In this document: positions 43,623-52,560 of the stretch, one piece after another
Layout of the letters: each line of letters opens with the position of its first letter
Position numbering within the stretch: the first letter of the stretch is position 1
Source of the DNA: Burkholderia sp. Leaf177
Lineage (GTDB): Bacteria > Pseudomonadota > Gammaproteobacteria > Burkholderiales > Burkholderiaceae
NCBI RefSeq assembly: GCF_001424345.1
Contig: NZ_LMPF01000023.1
Span: 422,179 to 486,178, forward strand
Reading direction: 5' to 3'
DNA: 64,000 bases
Made by a program: the position numbers and the translations under genes
The notes under the pieces: generated by a model
Told to the model about the DNA's origin: nothing
Seen by the model: only the letters and a program-made list of their open reading frames with translations
Database searches by the model: none

Positions 43623-45260
43623 ATGCTTCCCGCAGCCGATTCATACGATGCCCTGAACGCCGCGTTCGCGTGGCAAGTGCCCGCGCAATACAACATCGGC
43701 GTGGATGTCTGCGACAAATGGGCTGACGGCTCGGGCCGCATTGCGCTCATCTACGAAACGCGCAATGGCGAGCAAACGCGTTTTACCTTCGATGAACTCA
43801 AGTCGCTGTCCAATCAATTTGCCAACGCCTTAACGCGCGCAGGGTTGAAACGTGGAGATCGTGTCGGGATCTTCCTGCCGCAATCGCCGGAAACGGCCAT
43901 CGCGCATTTGGCGATCTACAAAGCCGGTTGCATCGCGGTGCCTTTGTTCGCGCTGTTCGGCGTGGATGCAATCCAGTATCGCCTCGCCGATAGCGGCGCC
44001 GCCGCGCTCATCACCGATCACGCGGGCTTCCAGAAGCTCGAGCAGATCCGCGACACGCTGCCGGACCTGAAGGCCGCGTATTACGTGGGCGGAGAGCATG
44101 ACGAGCACGCGCCTGAATATGCCCACATGTTCTGGGACACTGTGCGCGGGGAAACGGACGCATTCACGCCCGCAGATACCGCCGCCGATGACCCCGCCGC
44201 CATCATCTACACGTCCGGTACAACGGGCAAACCCAAGGGCGCATTGCTCGCACATCGCGTGTTGCTGGGTCATTTGCCCGGTGTGGAAATGTCGCAAGGG
44301 CTCTTTCCGAAAGACGCAAAGCTGATGTGGACTCCCGCCGACTGGGCGTGGATCGGCGGTTTGTTCGATGTACTTTTGCCATCGTGGCATCACGGCGTTG
44401 CGGTGCTCGCGCGCCGTTTCGAAAAATTCGATGGACCCGCCGCGTTCGACCTGATGGCGCGCCACGGCGTCACGCACACGTTCCTGCCGCCGACCGCGCT
44501 GAAGATGATGCGCTCGGTCGCGCGTCCCGAGCAGTGGAAGTTGTCGCTGCGCGCGGTAGCGAGCGGCGGGGAATCGCTTGGGGAAGAACTGATCGCCTGG
44601 GGACGCGCAGCGCTCGGCGTGACCATCAACGAGTTCTATGGGCAGACGGAATGCAACGTGGTGGTGTCATCGTGCGCGAGCTTGTTCGAGCCGCGACCGG
44701 GCGCGATCGGACGTAGCGCGCCGGGACATCGCGTCATAATCGTCGACGATAACGGCACCGAACTCGCGGCGGGAACGCCCGGCAATATCGCGATCGAGTC
44801 GCCGGATCCGGTCATGTTCCTGCGCTACTGGAACAACGAGCCGGCCACGCGCGATAAATTCCGCGGCCCGTTTCTGCTCACCGGCGACCTCGGTCTTTGC
44901 GATGCCGATGGTTTTATCCGCTTCGTCGGGCGCAATGACGACGTGATCACGAGCGCGGGATATCGCATCGGGCCGGCGCCTATTGAAGATTGCCTGCTGC
45001 GCCATCCGGCGGTGAGCATGGCAGCGGTTATCGGCGCGCCCGATGCTGCCCGCACGGAAATCGTGATGGCGTTTATTGTGCTGAACGCGGGTTTTGTCGG
45101 CGGGGAAACGCTCGTGAGCGAGCTTCAGCAACACGTGCGGACGCGGCTCGCGGCGCATGAATATCCGCGCGAGATTCGTTTCGTCGATGCACTTCCCATG
45201 ACGCCAACCGGCAAAGTGATGCGCAAGGAATTGCGTTCGCAGTTGCCCACGGGAACCTGA
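43623..45260 (+). CDS. AMP-forming acyl-CoA synthetase (acetyl/medium-chain type)
   Basis: A 545-residue ANL-superfamily ligase that activates a carboxylic acid to its CoA thioester via an acyl-AMP. The P-loop is IIYTSGTTGKPKGALL, the adenylate site NEFYGQTECNVVV, and the hinge/C-domain GDLGLCDADGFIRFVGRNDDVITSAGYRIGP, with the catalytic Lys in PTGKVMRKEL. The pattern is that of short/medium-chain (Acs/AcsM) ligases. AAGGAAG precedes the ATG. Operon with the upstream SDR. Confidence 0.9.
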   Translation: MLPAADSYDALNAAFAWQVPAQYNIGVDVCDKWADGSGRIALIYETRNGEQTRFTFDELKSLSNQFANALTRAGLKRGDRVGIFLPQSPETAIAHLAIYKAGCIAVPLFALFGVDAIQYRLADSGAAALITDHAGFQKLEQIRDTLPDLKAAYYVGGEHDEHAPEYAHMFWDTVRGETDAFTPADTAADDPAAIIYTSGTTGKPKGALLAHRVLLGHLPGVEMSQGLFPKDAKLMWTPADWAWIGGLFDVLLPSWHHGVAVLARRFEKFDGPAAFDLMARHGVTHTFLPPTALKMMRSVARPEQWKLSLRAVASGGESLGEELIAWGRAALGVTINEFYGQTECNVVVSSCASLFEPRPGAIGRSAPGHRVIIVDDNGTELAAGTPGNIAIESPDPVMFLRYWNNEPATRDKFRGPFLLTGDLGLCDADGFIRFVGRNDDVITSAGYRIGPAPIEDCLLRHPAVSMAAVIGAPDAARTEIVMAFIVLNAGFVGGETLVSELQQHVRTRLAAHEYPREIRFVDALPMTPTGKVMRKELRSQLPTGT

Positions 45261-45320
45261 AGCGCGCGGTCAGCGCGGTTTCGTCGCGCGCCTTAATATG
45301 AAGCATCAGGAGGCGCCGCC

Positions 45321-45749
45321 ATGAAACTTTCCCTGTTAGTACCTGTTCTCGCTACAGCTTTTGCAAGCCATTTTGCGTTCGCTGCCACTTCCGTTTCCAT
45401 CGATCAACATACGTGGCACGATCGCCTGCTCGTGATCTTCGCGGCCGATTCGCAATCGGCGGATCTCGCTGCCCAGCGGGCGGCCGTCGCGGAAACGGGT
45501 CCGGGATTCAAGGAGCGCGATCTGGCGCTGGTCGAGGTGATCGGCGACACGGTCAAAGGCGCGAGCGAAAACGCCAGCGCGCTCAGGCAGCGTTTCGGCG
45601 TGGGCCAACACGGTTTTCGGGCGTTACTGGTCGGCAAGGATGGCGGCGTCAAGATCGATTCGCCGCGTCCGATCTCGGCGCGGGAATTGATATCGACTAT
45701 CGATGCAATGCCGATGCGCCGTCAGGAAGCCGGCTCGAAACTTCCATGA
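45321..45749 (+). CDS. Exported DUF4174-type protein
   Basis: A 142-residue secreted protein. The signal peptide is MKLSLLVPVLATAFASHFAFA. The mature part has a thioredoxin-like outline without cysteines: DRLLVIFAADSQSADLAAQRA, ERDLALVEVIGD, HGFRALLVGKDGGVKIDSPRPIS. This matches the DUF4174 pattern, a family of unknown role sometimes found near hopanoid or stress genes. AGGAGG-like purines precede the ATG. It lies upstream of hpnM by 126 bp. Confidence 0.78.
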   Translation: MKLSLLVPVLATAFASHFAFAATSVSIDQHTWHDRLLVIFAADSQSADLAAQRAAVAETGPGFKERDLALVEVIGDTVKGASENASALRQRFGVGQHGFRALLVGKDGGVKIDSPRPISARELISTIDAMPMRRQEAGSKLP

Positions 45750-45875
45750 ACTGTTCACCGATGCGCCGGTCGATATACTGACGCTGCATCGAATCCAGGC
45801 TGATACGAAGATCGTCAGGTAGGTGACTTCGCTTCCGGCTGGACATCGCCCTCCAATACTCGAACTCTCGGTCGT

Positions 45876-46502
45876 ATGAAACGCTATTTGCCCGCTCGTA
45901 TTGCCCTTGTCGCCCTCGCTTTTTCGGCGATGTTTTTTTCCAGCGCGTCGTTCGCGCAAACAAGTCCTGACGCTGTGGTGAAAGGCGCTGTGGAAGGAAC
46001 GGTCAACGCGATGAAGGCCGATCCGCAAGCGCGTGGCGGCGACATGGCCAAGATCACGCAACTGGTGCAGACGCGCTTCGTCCCGGCGACGGATTTTCAG
46101 CGCACCACGCGCATTGCCGTTGGGAAGGCGTGGAGCACGGCGACGCCGGAACAGCAAAAACAGCTTTACGATCAATTTCAGACGCTGCTGGTGCGCACTT
46201 ACACGTCCTCGCTATCGCAATTACGCGACGAAGACGTGAAGTTCAAGTTCGATTCCCCCACGCTCGATGCAGGCGGCAAGGACGCTGTTGTCCAGTCCCA
46301 CGTGTATTCGACAGGCGGCGATAATCCGGTGCGGTATCGGCTGGAAAAAACGCCGGACGGCTGGAAGATCTATGACATCGACATGATGGGTGCCTGGCTG
46401 ATTCAGGTGTATCAGACGCAGTTCGCCGGACAGTTGCAAAAGGGCGGCGTGGACGGCCTGATCAAATTCCTGACCACGCATAACGCACGGACGGCTGAAT
46501 AA
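45876..46502 (+). CDS. hpnM: HpnM, MlaC-like periplasmic lipid-binding protein
   Basis: A 208-residue exported protein of the Ttg2D/MlaC family, in the hopanoid-associated HpnM group. The signal peptide is cleaved after ASFAQ (~28). Family features include FVPATDFQRTTRIAVGKAWSTATPEQQ, FQTLLVRTYTSSL, and the C-terminal GWKIYDIDMMGAWLIQVYQTQF. MlaC proteins ferry lipids across the periplasm; HpnM is thought to act with HpnN and MlaA-like partners. A good terminator follows the gene. Confidence 0.88.
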   Translation: MKRYLPARIALVALAFSAMFFSSASFAQTSPDAVVKGAVEGTVNAMKADPQARGGDMAKITQLVQTRFVPATDFQRTTRIAVGKAWSTATPEQQKQLYDQFQTLLVRTYTSSLSQLRDEDVKFKFDSPTLDAGGKDAVVQSHVYSTGGDNPVRYRLEKTPDGWKIYDIDMMGAWLIQVYQTQFAGQLQKGGVDGLIKFLTTHNARTAE

Positions 46503-46522
46503 GCGTCCACGAGGTAGACGGA

Positions 46523-46557
46523 AAAAAGCAGCCGGCGATAGCCGGCTGTTTTTTTTT
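46523..46557 (+). terminator. Rho-independent terminator of hpnM
   Basis: AGCCGGC pairs with GCCGGCT around GATA, extended by a C-G and a G-T pair, with eight or more T residues directly after and A residues before. Confidence 0.9.
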
Positions 46558-46616
46558 GCTCACTAAAAGTCATTCACGGCTAAAATGACCATAGACATAT
46601 GACTAGGGGCATAAAT

Positions 46617-46853
46617 ATGCCGAATCGGCAAGTTTCGAAATCGGAATTCAAGGCGAAGGCGCTTGAATATTTCCGCCAGGTTGAATCGTCGGGCGAGAGT
46701 TTGATCGTGACTGATCATGGCCGCCCGACGTTAGAGGTGCGTCCTTATAGAGACGATGCACGGGATCCGCTCGATCTTCTTCGCGGTTCGCTTTTACGCT
46801 ACGAAAATCCGACGGACCCAATCGGGGAAGACGATTGGGAGGCTGCTCAGTGA
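46617..46853 (+). CDS. Phd/YefM-type antitoxin
   Basis: A 78-residue antitoxin. The N-terminal Phd/YefM DNA-binding fold is visible (VSKSEFKAKALEYFRQVESSGESLIVTDHGRPTLEVRPY), with an acidic flexible tail (PTDPIGEDDWEAAQ) that would wrap the toxin. ATG 46617 has AGGGG upstream. The stop overlaps the GTG of the toxin by four bases, the classical coupled arrangement that keeps antitoxin in excess. The complex should repress its own promoter. Confidence 0.88.
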   Translation: MPNRQVSKSEFKAKALEYFRQVESSGESLIVTDHGRPTLEVRPYRDDARDPLDLLRGSLLRYENPTDPIGEDDWEAAQ

Positions 46854-47245
46854 TCGTCCTGGATACGCACACGCTGATCTGGTGGGTAAGCAACGATCCT
46901 TCGCTGAGCAAAAAAGCCAAATTGGCTATCGAGCGCGAACGGGCGGGCGGCGAGATAGTCGTGTCCACGATCACCGCCTGGGAAATCGCGATGCTGGTAG
47001 AGCGAGAGACGCTCGCGTTCTCAATGGACGTCGAACATTGGCTGGCGCAGGTGCAGCAGATTCCGGGTGTTCGGTTCGAGCCAATCGATGTGGAGATTTC
47101 CACGAGGTCCGTCAAACTACCGGGCGAGTTTCACAAAGACCCGGCAGATCGATTGATCGTGGCAACGGCAAGGAAGTTCGGTGCGCCCCTGGTAACAAAA
47201 GATTTAAAGATCAGGGCGTACGCGCATGTAAAGACCATCTGGTGA
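46850..47245 (+). CDS. vapC: VapC-type toxin, PIN-domain ribonuclease
   Basis: A 131-residue PIN protein starting with GTG 46850, inside the antitoxin stop. The four acidic residues of the Mg2+ site are Asp5 (LDTHTLIWW), Glu45 (TAWEIAML), Asp100 (KDPADRLIVATA) and Asp118 (LVTKDLKI). Such toxins cleave specific RNAs when freed from the antitoxin. The pair sits as an insert between hpnM and the hpnH-side genes, consistent with acquisition. Confidence 0.9.
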   Translation: MIVLDTHTLIWWVSNDPSLSKKAKLAIERERAGGEIVVSTITAWEIAMLVERETLAFSMDVEHWLAQVQQIPGVRFEPIDVEISTRSVKLPGEFHKDPADRLIVATARKFGAPLVTKDLKIRAYAHVKTIW

Positions 47246-47320
47246 ATTCTGCGGTGATGCGTTTTCGCCGGAATCACATGCACGCGAACTTTATGCGCAC
47301 CAAGTTTCTCTTGAGCGCAC

Positions 47321-47572
47321 TCAGCACTCCGATACGAGCACCATCGCTGCAGAGGAAACATTCTTTGCGGATTTCAACGCTTTCTCCCTGACTGCGATCA
47401 TGTCTTCAGTGTTGCTCGAATATCGGAACGATGCCGGCAGCAACCGATAATCCGCCGCTACTTGCGCAGCCTTCGTCTCGCTGAAGCCAGATTTGCGCAA
47501 TGCTTTTGCAAGAAGCAGATAGTCGTCGAGGTCGGCTTTGCCGAGGTTGATCATTACGTTGAAGTCGGCCAT
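47321..47572 (-). CDS. Small hypothetical protein
   Basis: An 83-residue helical protein (MADFNVMINLGKADLDDYLL at the N-terminus) with a helix-turn-helix-like stretch SGFSETKAAQVAADYRLL. AGGA lies four bases before the ATG; in frame the sequence extends to 47599 without a better site. Lower G+C than the hopanoid genes around it, like the adjacent toxin-antitoxin pair. It may be part of the same insertion. Confidence 0.6.
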   Translation of the reverse strand: MADFNVMINLGKADLDDYLLLAKALRKSGFSETKAAQVAADYRLLPASFRYSSNTEDMIAVREKALKSAKNVSSAAMVLVSEC

Positions 47573-47746
47573 AGCGTCCTGCTGGTTTGCCTGAAACACG
47601 CGATGCTACACGGGCTCGGCGAAAGCGCGTCTCGAAAACAAGAACGGGTGGAATACGCTGCTCAACGCAACGTTATCCACCCGTCCTTTTGCTCGCCGTT
47701 TCAGCAGCCAGTCATCTAGCCGATAAAACACAATCTGCTAAAAAAC

Positions 47747-48904
47747 TCAGGCCGCAGCCGTCGTCGTTTGCTTGCCGCCCTTGTTGGTCTTGGCGCGGCC
47801 GATTTCTTCCAGCTTGATCTCGACGTGCTTCGAGAACACGAATTCCGCCGGGCGTTGGTTGTCGACCGGCAAGTCCTTCGCATAGGCGCCTTCGGTGCGC
47901 GGACCACGCAATGCGACGCGTGCTGCCTTCAGCGGATGCGCAACCGTGTCCATCACGGCGGTCGCTTCGAAGCCACAATGCACCATGCAGTCGGCGCATT
48001 TTTCGTATTTGCCCGTGCCGTACTTGTCCCACTCGGTGGTTTCCATCAGTTCCTTGAAGGTCTTTACATAACCTTCGCCGAGCAGATAACACGGACGCTG
48101 CCAGCCGAAGACGGTGCGAGCCGGGTTGCCCCAGGGCGTGCATTCGTACGTCTGGTTGCCGGCCAGGAAGTCGAGGAACATGCTCGACTGGCTGAAGGAC
48201 CAGCGCTTGCCGTTGTCGCCACGCTTGAAGATGTCGCGGAACAACGTCTTCGTTTTTTCGCGATTCAGGAAGTGTTGCTGGTCCGGCGCACGTTCGTACG
48301 CATAACCCGGCGAAACCGTGATGCCGTCCACGCCCATGGGTCCGAGCGTATCGAAGAAATTCGCCACGCGTTCCGGATCGGCGTCGTTGAACAGCGTGCA
48401 GTTGATGTTCACGCGGAAACCGCGGCGCTTTGCTTCCTTGATGGCCGCAACTGCCTTGTCGTACACGCCGTCTTGCGACACCGAATGGTCATGCGCCTGC
48501 TTGTCGCCGTCGAGATGAACCGACCAGACGAAATACGGATTCGGCTCGTAGTCGTCCATCTTCTTTTCCATCAACAGCGCATTCGTACACAAATACACGA
48601 ACTTCTTGCGCGCGATGATGCCCTTCACGATCTGCGGCATTTCCTTGTGCAGCAGCGGTTCACCGCCGGCGATAGAGACCACTGGCGCGCCGCATTCATC
48701 GACGGCGGCGAGGCAGTCTTCCATGGAAATACGCTGATTCAGGATGGGATCCGGATAGTCGATCTTGCCGCAGCCATTACAGGCCAGGTTGCAGCGAAAC
48801 AGCGGTTCGAGCATCAACGCGAGCGGATAACGCTTGTTGCGCATAAAATGCTGGCGCGCGATATATGCGCCAACCCGGACTTTTTGCAGCATCGGAATAG
48901 ACAA
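47747..48904 (-). CDS. hpnH: Adenosylhopane synthase HpnH (radical SAM)
   Basis: A 385-residue radical-SAM enzyme that adds the 5'-deoxyadenosyl group of SAM to hopene, the first committed step to extended (C35) hopanoids. The [4Fe-4S]-binding motif is Cys38, Cys42, Cys45 in CNLACNGCGK. A C-terminal cysteine set (KCADCMVHCGFEA) is also typical. The start is TTG 48904, giving the family N-terminus SIPMLQKVRVGAYIARQHF, with AAGGAG upstream. It is 13 bp after ispH, so the two form an operon. Confidence 0.95.
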   Translation of the reverse strand: MSIPMLQKVRVGAYIARQHFMRNKRYPLALMLEPLFRCNLACNGCGKIDYPDPILNQRISMEDCLAAVDECGAPVVSIAGGEPLLHKEMPQIVKGIIARKKFVYLCTNALLMEKKMDDYEPNPYFVWSVHLDGDKQAHDHSVSQDGVYDKAVAAIKEAKRRGFRVNINCTLFNDADPERVANFFDTLGPMGVDGITVSPGYAYERAPDQQHFLNREKTKTLFRDIFKRGDNGKRWSFSQSSMFLDFLAGNQTYECTPWGNPARTVFGWQRPCYLLGEGYVKTFKELMETTEWDKYGTGKYEKCADCMVHCGFEATAVMDTVAHPLKAARVALRGPRTEGAYAKDLPVDNQRPAEFVFSKHVEIKLEEIGRAKTNKGGKQTTTAAA

Positions 48905-48917
48905 TTGCGTGTGCTCC

Positions 48918-49886
48918 TTAATCTTCGCGAAGGGCGGTGGCGGAAGCCGTTGCCACTGCAAGCGGCTTCGTCAACTTCGCGGGGAGTTTGAATTCAACTT
49001 TTTCTTCGCGGCCGGACATTGTCGTTACCTCGACAGGACCCAGCGCGCGCAGTGCATCAATAACGTGTTTGACCATTTCTTCCGGCGCCGACGCGCCAGC
49101 CGTGATGCCGACCGCCTGCGCATCCGCAAACCATTCGGCCTTCACTTCCGAACCATCCGCTACCAGGTAACTCGGCACACCGGTTTCGGCGCCGATCTCA
49201 CACAGGCGGTTCGAGTTCGAACTATTCGTGGCGCCGACCACCAGCAACACGTCCACTTGCGTGCTGAGTTCGCGCACCGCAGCCTGGCGATTTTGCGTGG
49301 CGTAGCAAATGTCACGCGTGTCCGGCCCGACGATGTCGCTGAAACGCCGGTGCAGCGCGTCGATAATGCCGCGTGTATCGTCCACGGACAATGTGGTTTG
49401 CGTGACATACGCAACGGGTTCGTCAGCCGGCAGCGAGAGCGTGGCGACTTCGGCTTCGCTCTGCACCAATACCACGGTGCCCGGAATCTGCCCGATCGTG
49501 CCTTCCACTTCGGGATGGCCGGCGTGACCGATCAGGATCAGCGTACGACCCTGCGCAACGTATTGCCGACCTTGTACGTGAACCTTGGTGACGAGCGGGC
49601 AGGTAGCATCGAGAACATCGAGCCCACGTGCTTGTGCGTCCGCTTCCACTGTTTGCGCCACGCCGTGCGCGCTGAAAATGGCGACGGCGCCGTGCGGCAC
49701 TTCATCGAGTTCCTCGACGAAACGCGCACCCTTGCTACGCAGATTGTCGACGACATGCCGATTGTGAACGATCTCATGACGCACGTAGACGGGCGCGCCA
49801 TGTCGTTCTAACGCACGATCGACAATCTCGATCGCACGGACCACGCCCGCACAAAAGCCGCGGGGTTGAGCAAGGATAATACGCAT
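48918..49886 (-). CDS. ispH: 4-hydroxy-3-methylbut-2-enyl diphosphate reductase IspH
   Basis: A 322-residue iron-sulfur enzyme giving IPP and DMAPP in the last step of the MEP pathway. The three cluster cysteines are Cys12 (GFCAGV), Cys96 (DATCPLV) and Cys194 (RDICYATQNR); the catalytic Glu126 (HPEVEG) is present. GGAG precedes ATG 49886. Its coupling to hpnH suggests a copy dedicated to hopanoid supply; Burkholderia genomes often carry a second ispH. It is transcribed divergently from hpnB. Confidence 0.95.
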   Translation of the reverse strand: MRIILAQPRGFCAGVVRAIEIVDRALERHGAPVYVRHEIVHNRHVVDNLRSKGARFVEELDEVPHGAVAIFSAHGVAQTVEADAQARGLDVLDATCPLVTKVHVQGRQYVAQGRTLILIGHAGHPEVEGTIGQIPGTVVLVQSEAEVATLSLPADEPVAYVTQTTLSVDDTRGIIDALHRRFSDIVGPDTRDICYATQNRQAAVRELSTQVDVLLVVGATNSSNSNRLCEIGAETGVPSYLVADGSEVKAEWFADAQAVGITAGASAPEEMVKHVIDALRALGPVEVTTMSGREEKVEFKLPAKLTKPLAVATASATALRED

Positions 49887-50686
49887 ATTCGGGCGAACTC
49901 CGACTGGCGCGGGTTTCGAATGGAACCGGCTAAGCTTCGATCAAATCCGGTCGATTTGTTGTAAGCAAAATTAAAGCTTCTCCGAAAAGCTTCACGAAAC
50001 AATTGCCTGATGACAGATCATTCGTTTCAACTTTAAGGCCGAACTTGACCGCGTATTCTAACGCGTTCGCTTTTTGGATGCTTGTCACGCGGTCGTTTCC
50101 ACTTCGCACGGCAGGGTCGATTTTTTTCGTGCTCGGGGATGTCGTAAACTCATGGCCGCTGGATTTGCATGGAAGGTGCGAAACATTACATGGCGAACCA
50201 TCGAATCAATTGCGCAAATAATCGCGGTAAATCCAGCGTTAAATAGGCGTATAGACGACGCATTGGCGTTGCAATAGCGAGCGGCCAGACACAAGCCGAC
50301 GGCGTGGCGACGATGCTAAATCGCACGCGAGTGACTGATTTGTATCGTTTTTTCGATTTGCGATGGCTGAATTATCCGTCGCCGGTCGTTGCGTCCAGCC
50401 AACAAAATTTACATCGATGAAAGCGGCGAACCGCGCGTGCTCGCTTTTTCGAACAAATTAAACGTGCGCAAGCGTTTCATATTGGCGCGTTAGCCGAACG
50501 GTATATCGACACGAAGCGCTGCGACGATGCATGCTTGGTGCTCGGCTTCGAAGCCCGCAGGCAACCCTTTCACCGAGCCTGCATAAGCGTTTGAGCGTAC
50601 AGTTGCGCCCTGCCGAAGCGGTCCGCCGTGCACCGGTGGTATTGCCTTTATCCAACCCGTACTGAACTTGTAGAACCGAACTGACG
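49887..50686. other. Divergent gene-free interval of about 800 bp between ispH and hpnB
   Basis: The longest non-coding stretch of the window. Short frames (for example 50003-50221) have poor codon use and no ribosome-binding site. It should hold the promoters of both hopanoid transcription units. I see no strong operator palindrome, tRNA or repeat in it. Confidence 0.45.
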
Positions 50687-51874
50687 ATGCTCCTGATTGC
50701 CTGGTTGTCCCTTCTCATCTGGATTGTCCTGCTGTTCGCCCGCGGCGGTTTCTGGCGTGCCCAGGCCATCGAGCGGTTGAGCGAAAGCACCGTTCACGCC
50801 GTTGGACAGGCCGAAATCGCACGTCGTGGCGCGTGGCCCGCAGTGGTCGCGGTCGTGCCGGCGCGTAACGAAGCCGATGTAATCGGCCGCGCAGTCGCTT
50901 CTTTGCTCGCGCAGGACTATGCGGGCTCGTTTCATCTGATTGTTGTCGATGACCATAGTACCGACGGCACTGCGGACGTCGCGCAAGCCGCAGCACGTGA
51001 CTTGGGCTTGGAAGACCGCTTGACGGTGCTGACCGCTGCGCCTTTGCCTGCCGGCTGGTCGGGCAAGGTGTGGGCGCAATCGCAGGGGATTGGCGCTATC
51101 GACAAATTGGGTTTGCCGGCCGACTACCTGTTGCTTACCGACGCCGATATCCAGCATCCTGCCAACGCCGCGTCGCAGCTTGTTGCACGCGCAATCCTGG
51201 AAGACCGCGATCTCGTTTCGCTGATGGTGCGCCTGCGCTGCGATTCCACGTGGGAAAAGGCATTGATCCCGGCGTTCGTGTTTTTCTTCGCCAAGCTGTA
51301 CCCGTTTTCGTGGGTCAACAACGTGCAAAGCCGCACGGCGGGCGCGGCGGGCGGCTGCATGATGGTCCGGCGCTCGGCGCTGGTGGAAGCGGGTGGAATC
51401 GAATCGATACGCGGCGAGCTTATCGATGACTGCAGCCTCGCTTCGCGCATCAAGTTTCGCAATGGCGTGAACGCGGCACGCCCTATCCGTCTGGATCTTG
51501 CCGCCGACAGCGAATCGCTGCGTCCCTACGACGACTGGCGCGAGGTCTGGAACATGATCGCGCGTACGGCGTTCACGCAGCTTCGTTACTCGGCGCTTTT
51601 GCTCGTGGGCACGTTGATTGGCATGTGTGTGATTTATCTTGCGCCGCCCATCGTTGCGCTTTCGTTGGGTGCAAAGGGTTGGCCGGCGTGGCTTGCGTGG
51701 ATTGCGATGTGCTGCGCGTACGCGCCAATGTTGCGTTATTACCGTCGCTCGATCTTGTGGGCGCCGTTGCTGCCGTTGGTCGCGCTGTTTTATGTCAGCG
51801 CGACGGTGGGATCGGCGGTGCGGTTCTGGAGCGGGAAAGGCGGGCAGTGGAAAGCACGCGTCCAGGCGCCGTAA
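50687..51874 (+). CDS. hpnB: Hopanoid-associated glycosyltransferase HpnB
   Basis: A 395-residue family 2 glycosyltransferase with an N-terminal membrane anchor (IAWLSLLIWIVLLFARGG) and two or three C-terminal membrane helices. The GT-A core shows VVPARNEADVIGRAVASLLAQ, the nucleotide/metal motif VVDDHSTDGT and TDADIQH, then GGCMMVRRSALVEAGG. This is the HpnB arrangement, found in hopanoid clusters with an uncertain acceptor. The ATG at 50687 begins the first membrane helix; its ribosome-binding site is weak. Confidence 0.9.
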   Translation: MLLIAWLSLLIWIVLLFARGGFWRAQAIERLSESTVHAVGQAEIARRGAWPAVVAVVPARNEADVIGRAVASLLAQDYAGSFHLIVVDDHSTDGTADVAQAAARDLGLEDRLTVLTAAPLPAGWSGKVWAQSQGIGAIDKLGLPADYLLLTDADIQHPANAASQLVARAILEDRDLVSLMVRLRCDSTWEKALIPAFVFFFAKLYPFSWVNNVQSRTAGAAGGCMMVRRSALVEAGGIESIRGELIDDCSLASRIKFRNGVNAARPIRLDLAADSESLRPYDDWREVWNMIARTAFTQLRYSALLLVGTLIGMCVIYLAPPIVALSLGAKGWPAWLAWIAMCCAYAPMLRYYRRSILWAPLLPLVALFYVSATVGSAVRFWSGKGGQWKARVQAP

Positions 51875-51929
51875 GAAGCTGAATCGCGTAGGCCCGGTGC
51901 AAACGACCGCGGCCCGCGAACTCTGGCAC

Positions 51930-52436
51930 TTACCGCTGGGTCAGCATGGCGTACAGCTCGATCACCATATCGGGCGAAAACGAGAACGGCACCCAGCCGT
52001 GGCCGGTATGGCGCAGCACCAGCAAACGGTCGCCATTCGGATATCGCTGCGTGGCCATCACGGGGTTTTTTGTCGCGACATAACGCCATCCGGGTGGCAA
52101 TTCTTTTGGCTGATCGACGGTCATTGAAGCGCGCGCGTTCGAGAGTTCCTCGATCAGTTGCGACACGCCTTCCGGACTCAACGCCACGGACTTCCCGCCG
52201 ATATTCATCTCGATTACGTTCTGCTCGGGGCGCGAGACGTTCAGCGTGGGTTTTGCATCGGGCGCGGGCGCGGGATCAGCCACTGCGGCCACCGCGTCCG
52301 CAGCGGAATCGGCCGCGGAATCGGCCACGGAGCCAGCTTCAGGAGCAACAGAAACGGAAGGAGACGGGGAAGCAGCGGCCAGAATCAGTTCATCGAGGCT
52401 TGATTCCAGCGCGCCGAGCTGGTCGGTTAAATTCAT
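51930..52436 (-). CDS. Hypothetical protein with Ala/Asp/Ser repeat region
   Basis: A 168-residue cytoplasmic protein. Residues ~23-65 are low complexity with a repeated Ala-Asp-Ser-Ala pattern (VADSAADSAADAVAAVADPAPAPD), mirrored by GGAATCGGCCGC repeats in the DNA. The C-terminal half is ordered and conserved-looking (MNIGGKSVALSPEGVSQLIEEL, LPPGWRYVA, GWVPFSFSPDMVIELYAM). No family recognised. It lies between hpnB and hpnA, convergent to hpnB. ATG 52436 has AAGG upstream. Confidence 0.75.
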   Translation of the reverse strand: MNLTDQLGALESSLDELILAAASPSPSVSVAPEAGSVADSAADSAADAVAAVADPAPAPDAKPTLNVSRPEQNVIEMNIGGKSVALSPEGVSQLIEELSNARASMTVDQPKELPPGWRYVATKNPVMATQRYPNGDRLLVLRHTGHGWVPFSFSPDMVIELYAMLTQR

Positions 52437-52560
52437 GCGGTGTATGCCTTTTCTTGCCTGCATCGAACGTGCGATTTTAACCGCTGCGTTCTCTGCGGCG
52501 CGCCACGTGTTGTAACAAAATGCGTGTTGGTGCGCTTGAAACGCAACGTATGCTCGAAGC

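Noticed and set aside
47644..47684. Terminator formed by ACGGGTGGA and TCCACCCGT
   Set aside because: The loop is 23 bases and the T-run weak and offset; it may be chance pairing.
50003..50221. Short frames in the ispH-hpnB gap
   Set aside because: No ribosome-binding site, irregular codon use, and no family resemblance.
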